Source of the DNA: CAZALT01 sp964485515
Lineage (GTDB): Bacteria; Actinomycetota; Acidimicrobiia; Acidimicrobiales; Acidimicrobilacustridaceae
Direction of reading: 5' to 3'
Length of the DNA: 10,309 bases
NCBI GenBank assembly: GCA_964485515.1
Contig: CAZALT010000128.1
Coordinates: 1 to 10,309, forward strand
Positions 6,694-10,309 of this stretch are shown here, one piece after another. How positions within the stretch are numbered: position 1 is the stretch's first letter; the number at the start of each line of letters is the position of its first letter. Made by a program: the position numbers and the translations under genes. The notes below the pieces were generated by a model. That model did not search any database, was not told where the DNA came from, and saw nothing but the letters and a program-made list of their open reading frames with translations.

Positions 6694-7475
6694 GACGGCA
6701 TCACTCCCCCACCGTCGACGCAGATGATCTGCCCGTTGACCAGGCCGGCGTCGTCGCTGGCGAAGAACAGCGCCACGCCGGTCATGTCGTCGACCGTGGC
6801 GAGGCGCTTCATGGGGTTGTAGTCCTCGAACATGGGCTGGAACTCGGTGGGGACCTGCTGCTGGGTCGCGGGCGTGTCCGTGAGCCCCGGGGCGATGCAG
6901 TTCGACGTGATGTTGTGCTGGCCCAGCTGCGCGGCGAGCGTGCGGCTGAGGCCGACGACGGCCCACTTGCTCTGGTTGTAGGCCCACGCGTAGAGGCCGT
7001 CGGTGGCCGGAGCCATGGCGGGGAGCTGCCAGTAGTAGCCGGCGACCGAGGCGATGTTGATGATGCGCCCCGCTCCCGCGGCGATGAGGTGCGGCGTGCA
7101 CGCCTTGGCCATCACCCACTGGCCGATGACGTTCACGTCATAGACCTTGCGCAGGTAGTCGGTGTCGTTGTTGAACGTGTCGTAGTTGCCGTAGATCGCG
7201 GCGTTGTTGATGAGGATGTCGAGGCGACCGAACTGCTCGACGGCGAAGTTCGCCGCGGCGTCGGCAGACGCGTCGTCGGTGATGTCGGTGGCGACGAACG
7301 CTGCCTTTCCCGGGAACGCCGCGTCGAGCTTCTCGGCTGCCGCCGCGCCGGCGGCCTCGTCGATCTCGGCGACGACGACCTTGGCGCCCTCGCCCAGGAA
7401 CCGCTCGGCGTACGCGTAGCCGATGCCCCCGCCGGCGCCCGTGATGAGCGCCACCTTGCCGTCGAGTCGTCCCAT
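6690..7475 (-). CDS. Short-chain dehydrogenase/reductase (SDR)
   Basis: A 261-aa classical SDR, an NAD(P)-dependent oxidoreductase acting on alcohol/ketone substrates. Motifs: nucleotide-binding TGAGGGIG (12-19), D64, NNAA (90-93), N115, catalytic S143 and YNQSK with Y166 and K170. Acidic residues after the second strand (E37, D39) favour NAD over NADP. The spacing from S143 to Y166 is 23 residues, about ten more than usual, because of an insert around YYWQLPAMAPATDG. I chose ATG 7473-7475 over the GTG six bases upstream because AAGGGGAG (7481-7488) is then well spaced. It is the first gene of a two-gene operon with the enoyl-CoA hydratase. A 16-bp tandem array lies directly upstream. The natural substrate is not deducible. 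Confidence 0.93.
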   Translation of the reverse strand: MGRLDGKVALITGAGGGIGYAYAERFLGEGAKVVVAEIDEAAGAAAAEKLDAAFPGKAAFVATDITDDASADAAANFAVEQFGRLDILINNAAIYGNYDTFNNDTDYLRKVYDVNVIGQWVMAKACTPHLIAAGAGRIINIASVAGYYWQLPAMAPATDGLYAWAYNQSKWAVVGLSRTLAAQLGQHNITSNCIAPGLTDTPATQQQVPTEFQPMFEDYNPMKRLATVDDMTGVALFFASDDAGLVNGQIICVDGGGVMPS

Positions 7476-7494
7476 GTTCACTCCCCTTGGTTTC

Positions 7495-7574
7495 GTTGCG
7501 CGGTGTTCAGGTTGCGCGGTGTTCAGGTTGCGCGGTGTTCAGGTTGCGCGGTGTTCAGGTTGCGCGGTGTTCAG
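7495..7574. repeat. Five perfect tandem copies of a 16-bp unit
   Basis: GTTGCGCGGTGTTCAG is repeated five times without change (starts 7495, 7511, 7527, 7543, 7559), followed by a 4-base partial copy. It ends only 7 bp upstream of the SDR ribosome site, so it lies in the 5' leader or promoter of the SDR/hydratase operon. Sixteen is not a multiple of three, so the open frames through it are repeat artefacts. There are no unique spacers, so it is not CRISPR. Perfect identity implies recent expansion. Confidence 0.95.
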
Positions 7575-7578
7575 GTTG

Positions 7579-7892
7579 GTTGGGTGCTGCCAGAATCCGG
7601 TCAGCCGGCGAGAAACTCCGGGTCGCGGGCGGCGACGATGCGACGCATACCTTCGCGCAGTCGACGAAGTCCGCTGACAGCGCCGCTTCCAGGAGGGGAT
7701 CCGGCGTCACCGAGTGCCACGACTCCGGGGGCTTCACACCGAACTCTCACCAGACTCTCTGGCGGGTCTCAGCTCCCCACAGGCATGCTGACGGCACACC
7801 TTCGCTTCCAGCGGTCGGTCGCCTCCGCCGCCGGGAGCGGGCCGATCGCTCCCACGAGCCCAGCATCCCTCTGCGGGAGGCAAGGAAGTCCG
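7579..7892. other. Gene-poor stretch between the divergent SDR and dioxygenase genes
   Basis: About 310 bp follow the 16-bp array before the dioxygenase ATG. Both divergent promoters should lie here or in the array, but I see no convincing -35/-10 pair. TACCTT at 7648-7653 (+) fits TANNNT without a matching -35 and is 240 bp from the gene. One short minus-strand frame (7601-7750) has coding-like codons in its 3' half and is listed separately. No RNA gene is recognised. Confidence 0.5.
7601..7750 (-). other. Possible 49-aa small ORF or gene remnant
   Basis: A frame from GTG 7748-7750 to TGA 7601-7603 would encode 49 residues. The second half, GLRRLREGMRRIVAARDPEF, reads like a natural protein C-terminus, and most of its codons end in C or G; the first half has mixed codon endings. 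No clear ribosome site precedes it, and a stop lies just upstream in frame. It could be a real small protein, the decayed tail of a lost gene, or chance. I recognise no family. Confidence 0.2.
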
Positions 7893-8864
7893 ATGTCTGA
7901 CGAAATCCCATCCACTCCCCCACACGCACCCCGCGATCACGAGATCCATGATCACGACCGAGGCCTCGCCTTCGACCTCGCCACACTGGTCGACCGACGC
8001 AAGGCGTTCGGCGTCTTCGCCGGCGTCGGGGCCGGCCTCGCCCTCGCCGCCTGCGGTGCGAGCGGTTCGTCGTCGTCGGACACGTCGACGACCACGGCCG
8101 CGGCCGCGGCCGGCGACGACGCCTCGGCAGGAGCGACTGGAGCAGCCGACTGCGCCACCGAGACCCCGACCGAGACCCAGGGCCCCTACCCCGGCAACGG
8201 CACGAACGGCCCCGACGTGCTGGCCGAGAGCGGCGTGGTCCGCCAGGACATCACCACGAGCTTCGGTTCGGCGACCGGCACAGCCGAAGGCGTCCCGCTG
8301 AACATCAAATTCATCGTCCTCGACTCGTCGAACGGCTGCGAACCGCTCGAAGCAGGGGCGGTGTACGCCTGGCACTGCACCGCTGACGGCTTGTACTCCA
8401 TGTACAGCCAGGGGGCGGAGGACGAGAACTTCCTCCGCGGGGTCCAGATCAACGACGCGGCCGGCGCGGTCACGTTCAGATCGATCTTCCCCGGGGCCTA
8501 CAGCGGACGCTGGCCCCATGTGCACTTCCAGGTGTTCCGCTCCGTCGACGACGCCACCGGTGGGGCCGACCCCGTGCTCACCTCCCAGCTGGCCTTCCCC
8601 GAGGACACGTGCGACGAGGTCTACGCGACCGACGGCTACGAGGCGAGCGTGCGGAACATGCAGTCGACCCCGCTCTCCCAGGACGGGATCTTCAGTGACG
8701 GCTACGCCACCCAGATGGCCACCATGACGGGTTCGGTCACCGATGGCTTCACCGCCGTCCTCACCGTGGTGGTCGACTCCACCCAGACCGAGTCGGGCGA
8801 CAGCGGGATGGGTGGAGGCCCTGGCGGCCCTAGCGGCGGTGCGCCCCGGAGCGGCCGGCCGTAG
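7893..8864 (+). CDS. Tat-exported lipoprotein with intradiol ring-cleavage dioxygenase fold
   Basis: A 323-aa protein. The N-terminal region holds twin arginines (R35-R36, DRRKAFG), a hydrophobic stretch and a lipobox LAAC (C54), predicting export by Tat and lipid anchoring at the outer face of the membrane. A Ser/Thr/Ala linker (55-85) leads to the catalytic domain, beginning near TETQGPYPGNG (92-102). All four non-heme Fe(III) ligands of intradiol dioxygenases are placed: Y168 (ADGLYS), Y203, H209 and H211 (PGAYSGRWPHVHF), with R206 three residues before the first histidine as in protocatechuate 3,4-dioxygenase. It should open catechol-type rings or act on a related substrate outside the cytoplasm. 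The tail (302-323) is glycine-rich. The ATG is preceded by AAGGAAG at about 5 nt; an in-frame ATG at 7785 lacks such a site. Confidence 0.9.
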   Translation: MSDEIPSTPPHAPRDHEIHDHDRGLAFDLATLVDRRKAFGVFAGVGAGLALAACGASGSSSSDTSTTTAAAAAGDDASAGATGAADCATETPTETQGPYPGNGTNGPDVLAESGVVRQDITTSFGSATGTAEGVPLNIKFIVLDSSNGCEPLEAGAVYAWHCTADGLYSMYSQGAEDENFLRGVQINDAAGAVTFRSIFPGAYSGRWPHVHFQVFRSVDDATGGADPVLTSQLAFPEDTCDEVYATDGYEASVRNMQSTPLSQDGIFSDGYATQMATMTGSVTDGFTAVLTVVVDSTQTESGDSGMGGGPGGPSGGAPRSGRP

Positions 8865-8879
8865 CGGGCTTGCCGATTC

Positions 8880-8918
8880 GGTCACGGTCCTCGGTCGAGG
8901 TCCTCGGTCACGGTCCTC
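8880..8918. repeat. Three tandem copies of a 13-bp unit
   Basis: GGTCACGGTCCTC occurs at 8880-8892 and 8906-8918, with a variant middle copy GGTCGAGGTCCTC at 8893-8905. It begins 16 bp after the dioxygenase stop and precedes the promoter of the next transcription unit. No strong hairpin is formed. It is one of four tandem patches in the window's intergenic DNA. Confidence 0.9.
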
Positions 8919-8971
8919 GCGTCGCCTACGCCGCGATCGTCCGGTGCGCCAACCCGACGCCCGTCGTCCCC

Positions 8972-8977
8972 TACGCT
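8972..8977 (+). promoter_or_regulatory. -10 box upstream of the leader ORF and ychJ
   Basis: TACGCT fits TANNNT and ends 8 nt before a GTG (8986-8988) that opens a 30-codon frame. A transcript starting 7-9 nt after the box would be leaderless for that frame and would give ychJ a leader of about 90 nt. No clear -35 is visible. Confidence 0.4.
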
Positions 8978-8985
8978 CGCCCGCC

Positions 8986-9078
8986 GTGGAGAGCATCGAC
9001 CCGCGCACCGTCGCACCACGACCTCGTGGGCACCGGGCGCGTCGAGACCAGTCGAAGCGTGGAGGGACGCGGACATGA
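8986..9078 (+). CDS. Possible leaderless 30-aa leader peptide coupled to ychJ
   Basis: A GTG-started frame of 30 codons begins VESIDPRTVAPRPRGH, is rich in arginine, and ends at TGA 9076-9078, overlapping the ychJ start as ATGA (9075-9078). The start follows a TACGCT box by 8 nt, the arrangement of leaderless genes, and no Shine-Dalgarno sequence precedes it. The ychJ ribosome site GGAGGG (9061-9066) lies inside this frame, so translation of the peptide would affect access to it. It could equally be an untranslated leader with a chance open frame. No family is recognised. Confidence 0.35.
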   Translation: MESIDPRTVAPRPRGHRARRDQSKRGGTRT

Positions 9079-9548
9079 AGCGATCGAAGAAGCGGGACCG
9101 GCCCGACCGCGGTGCTCCAACAGGTGGTCGGTCACCTCTCGCCACCGGCAAGGCCACCACCGACACCGACCCCTGCCCATGTGGCCTGGCCAAGCTCTAC
9201 GGACAGTGCTGCGGGCCGCTCCACGACGGGCAACGTCACGCCGCCACCTGCGAACAGCTCATGCGCGCTCGATACTGCGCCCACGTGGTGGGCGACGAGG
9301 CATTCCTGCTCAGCACCTGGGACGCATCCGAGCGCCCGACGGCCATCGGCTTCGACCCGGCCGTCCGGTGGATCCGACTCGAGATCCTCGGATCGACCGG
9401 CGGAAACCTCCTCGACAAGGAGGGCACCGTCGACTTCGTCGCCACCTACGAGCAGGTCGACGGGTCGTCGAGCACCGCGCACACCCACCAGGAGAACAGC
9501 CGCTTCGTCCGCAACGACAAGCGCTGGGCCTACCTCGACGCCGACTGA
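9075..9548 (+). CDS. ychJ: YchJ/UPF0225 family SEC-C motif protein
   Basis: A 157-aa protein of the UPF0225 (YchJ) family. After a basic ~30-residue N-terminal tail comes a SEC-C zinc motif CPCG...LYGQCCG with ligands C34, C36, C45 and C46, the same type of motif found at the SecA C-terminus. It is followed by the family's NTF2-like domain: EQLMRARYCAHVVGDEAFLL (60-79), TWDAS (81-85) and the closing ENSRFVRNDKRWAYLDAD (140-157). Unlike E. coli YchJ, I see no second, C-terminal SEC-C motif. The biochemical role of the family is not settled; metal binding and a stress or protein-quality role are conjecture. The ATG has GGAGGG at 9 nt. It is followed 110 bp later by a histone-like gene. Confidence 0.88.
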   Translation: MKRSKKRDRPDRGAPTGGRSPLATGKATTDTDPCPCGLAKLYGQCCGPLHDGQRHAATCEQLMRARYCAHVVGDEAFLLSTWDASERPTAIGFDPAVRWIRLEILGSTGGNLLDKEGTVDFVATYEQVDGSSSTAHTHQENSRFVRNDKRWAYLDAD

Positions 9549-9658
9549 TCCCGACGCTCCTCTCCGGCCATCCGGTCCCTATGGGAACACGCAGGCCACG
9601 GAGCCGCGATACTCGTCGCCACGACGGGCACGGGCCCGCACCGATCAAGGGGATCACC

Positions 9659-10216
9659 ATGGCGAACACCGACGCGCTGCTCAACGGGGAAGAGCGCAAG
9701 CTCATCCGTGCCACACAGCCGGCCCGTCTGAAGAAGCTGGACGAGGAGCAGCTCCTCGTGCTGCACGCGCGCGTTCGCCGCGCCCGCAACAAGTACTCGA
9801 AGAACTACCGCCGCGGCGCGGCGTCCCGGGTCGCCAAGGACCGCACCCGCGCCTACGCGAGCAAGGCCTACCACCGCACCGCCCAGAAGACCGAGGTGTT
9901 CGAGACCGCGCTGGGACGGGTCAGCGACGCACTGGCCGCTGAGTCGCATCGCTCGGCGAAGGCCATCAAGACGGAGCGGCTCGACGCGGCCAGCAAGGCG
10001 AAGAAGGCGGCCCAGCGCAAGTCCGCGGAGAAGAAGCGGGTCGCCGCCGCCAAGAAGCGTGCCGCGGCAGCGAAGAAGGGCAAGGCCAGGAAGGGCCAAC
10101 AAGGCAGCGGCAAGGGCAAGGGCAAGGCACCGTCCAAGACCCCCATCAGCAAGAAGGGTCGCGCCACGGCGAAGGCATCGGGCAAGCGGAAGCAGGCCAA
10201 GCGCGACAAGCGCTGA
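9659..10216 (+). CDS. Lysine-rich, histone-H1-like-tailed protein of unknown function
   Basis: A 185-aa, strongly basic protein. Residues 1-112 form a mixed charged helical region, with EERKLIRATQPARLKKLDEE (11-30) and ARVRRARNKYSKNYRRGAA (37-55). Residues 113-185 are a low-complexity tail of Lys, Ala, Gly and Arg (AKKRAAAAKKGKARKG and similar), like eukaryotic histone H1 and the tails of actinobacterial nucleoid proteins such as HupB. The N-terminal part resembles, from memory, uncharacterised actinobacterial proteins, but I cannot assign a named domain; it is not the HU fold. DNA or RNA binding is therefore an inference from charge. AAGGGG lies 6 nt before the ATG. The stop codon is inside the first arm of the hairpin at 10211-10244. 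Confidence 0.8.
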   Translation: MANTDALLNGEERKLIRATQPARLKKLDEEQLLVLHARVRRARNKYSKNYRRGAASRVAKDRTRAYASKAYHRTAQKTEVFETALGRVSDALAAESHRSAKAIKTERLDAASKAKKAAQRKSAEKKRVAAAKKRAAAAKKGKARKGQQGSGKGKGKAPSKTPISKKGRATAKASGKRKQAKRDKR

Positions 10217-10257
10217 CCCGTTCCGGCTGGGGTTCGGGTCAGCGGTTCGGGTCAGCG
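10211..10257 (+). terminator. Hairpin with duplicated 3' arm after the histone-like gene
   Basis: CGCTGACCCG (10211-10220, containing the stop TGA) is perfectly complementary to CGGGTCAGCG at 10235-10244 (14-nt loop) and again at 10248-10257 (27-nt loop). The second arm exists because GTTCGGGTCAGCG is tandemly duplicated (10232-10244, 10245-10257). A GC-rich stem without a T tract is a plausible actinobacterial terminator. Because the arm includes the stop codon, ribosomes finishing the gene would interfere with folding. Confidence 0.5.
10232..10257. repeat. Two tandem copies of a 13-bp unit
   Basis: GTTCGGGTCAGCG is present twice head to tail without change. Its complement, CGCTGACCCGAAC, shares GCTGACCCGA with the 20-bp unit at 824-864. 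It forms the alternative arms of the hairpin at 10211-10257 and lies in the expected -35 area of the next gene. Confidence 0.9.
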
Positions 10258-10279
10258 GCGAGGTGGTAGGCAGGGGCCC

Positions 10280-10309
10280 ATGGCCATCGACCCCGAGCTC
10301 GAACCCGTC
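10280..10309 (+). CDS. 5' end of an unidentified protein (partial)
   Basis: An ATG opens a frame of ten codons (MAIDPELEPV) that runs off the right edge. Codons are GC-ended like the neighbours. TAGGCA at 10267-10272 lies 7 nt before the ATG and could be a -10 box of a leaderless promoter, though its last base deviates from TANNNT. The peptide is too short to identify. Confidence 0.5.
   Translation, partial: MAIDPELEPV

Noticed and set aside
7495..7574. CRISPR array or repeat-encoded peptide
   Set aside because: The 16-bp units are directly adjacent with no spacers, and the unit length is not a multiple of three, so the Cys/Arg-rich peptides in each frame are artefacts.
6639..7892. Long + strand extension in frame with the dioxygenase
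   Set aside because: It passes antisense through the SDR gene and through the 16-bp repeat array; the real start at 7893 has a good ribosome site and leads straight into the Tat/lipobox region.
7734..9008. 424-codon minus-strand open frame
   Set aside because: It is the shadow of the dioxygenase gene; the + frame has signal sequence, lipobox and all iron ligands.

Overview
The window is GC-rich (C or G at most third codon positions), with frequent GTG starts, several starts lacking a Shine-Dalgarno sequence but preceded by a TANNNT -10 box, and a lysine-tailed basic protein. This suggests a high-GC actinobacterium, possibly Acidimicrobiia-like; the lineage is inference. I see no rRNA, tRNA, CRISPR array, transposase or phage gene.

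Left part (1-5801): the 3' end of an unidentified + gene (1-76); a YiiM-like MOSC protein (179-829, +); and, convergent to it, a three-gene - strand block reading tetR (4628-5227) -> ABC exporter half A (2805-4538) -> ABC exporter half B (877-2808). The two halves overlap by 4 nt and have complementary degenerate ATPase motifs, so they should form a heterodimeric efflux pump. The TetR repressor has a near-perfect palindromic operator in its own promoter. Divergent from tetR is an ArsC/YfgD-family arsenate reductase (5373-5726, +) with all family catalytic residues, a leaderless-type promoter and a palindrome over its -35. The genes from MOSC to arsC, all plausibly linked to detoxification, lie between two inverted copies of a 54-bp sequence (98-151 and 5748-5801; 51/54 identical).

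Middle part (5821-7892): a two-gene - strand operon, SDR oxidoreductase (6690-7475) then enoyl-CoA hydratase (5821-6693), coupled by a GTGA overlap and likely acting in an acyl-CoA or other oxidative degradation pathway. Just upstream of the SDR gene are five perfect tandem copies of a 16-bp unit (7495-7574). They are followed by about 320 bp without a confident gene.

Right part (7893-10309): a Tat-exported lipoprotein of the intradiol ring-cleavage dioxygenase fold (7893-8864); a tandem-repeat patch; a possible leaderless 30-codon leader ORF (8986-9078) overlapping by ATGA a YchJ/UPF0225 SEC-C zinc protein (9075-9548); a lysine-rich, histone-H1-like-tailed protein of unknown function (9659-10216) ending in a hairpin with a duplicated arm; and the first 10 codons of another + gene (10280-10309).

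The most distinctive non-genic signals are the long inverted repeat pair and four separate short tandem-repeat patches in intergenic DNA, two of which carry or touch a stop codon and some of which share sequence words. I found no gene cluster that I could call a new multi-gene system.
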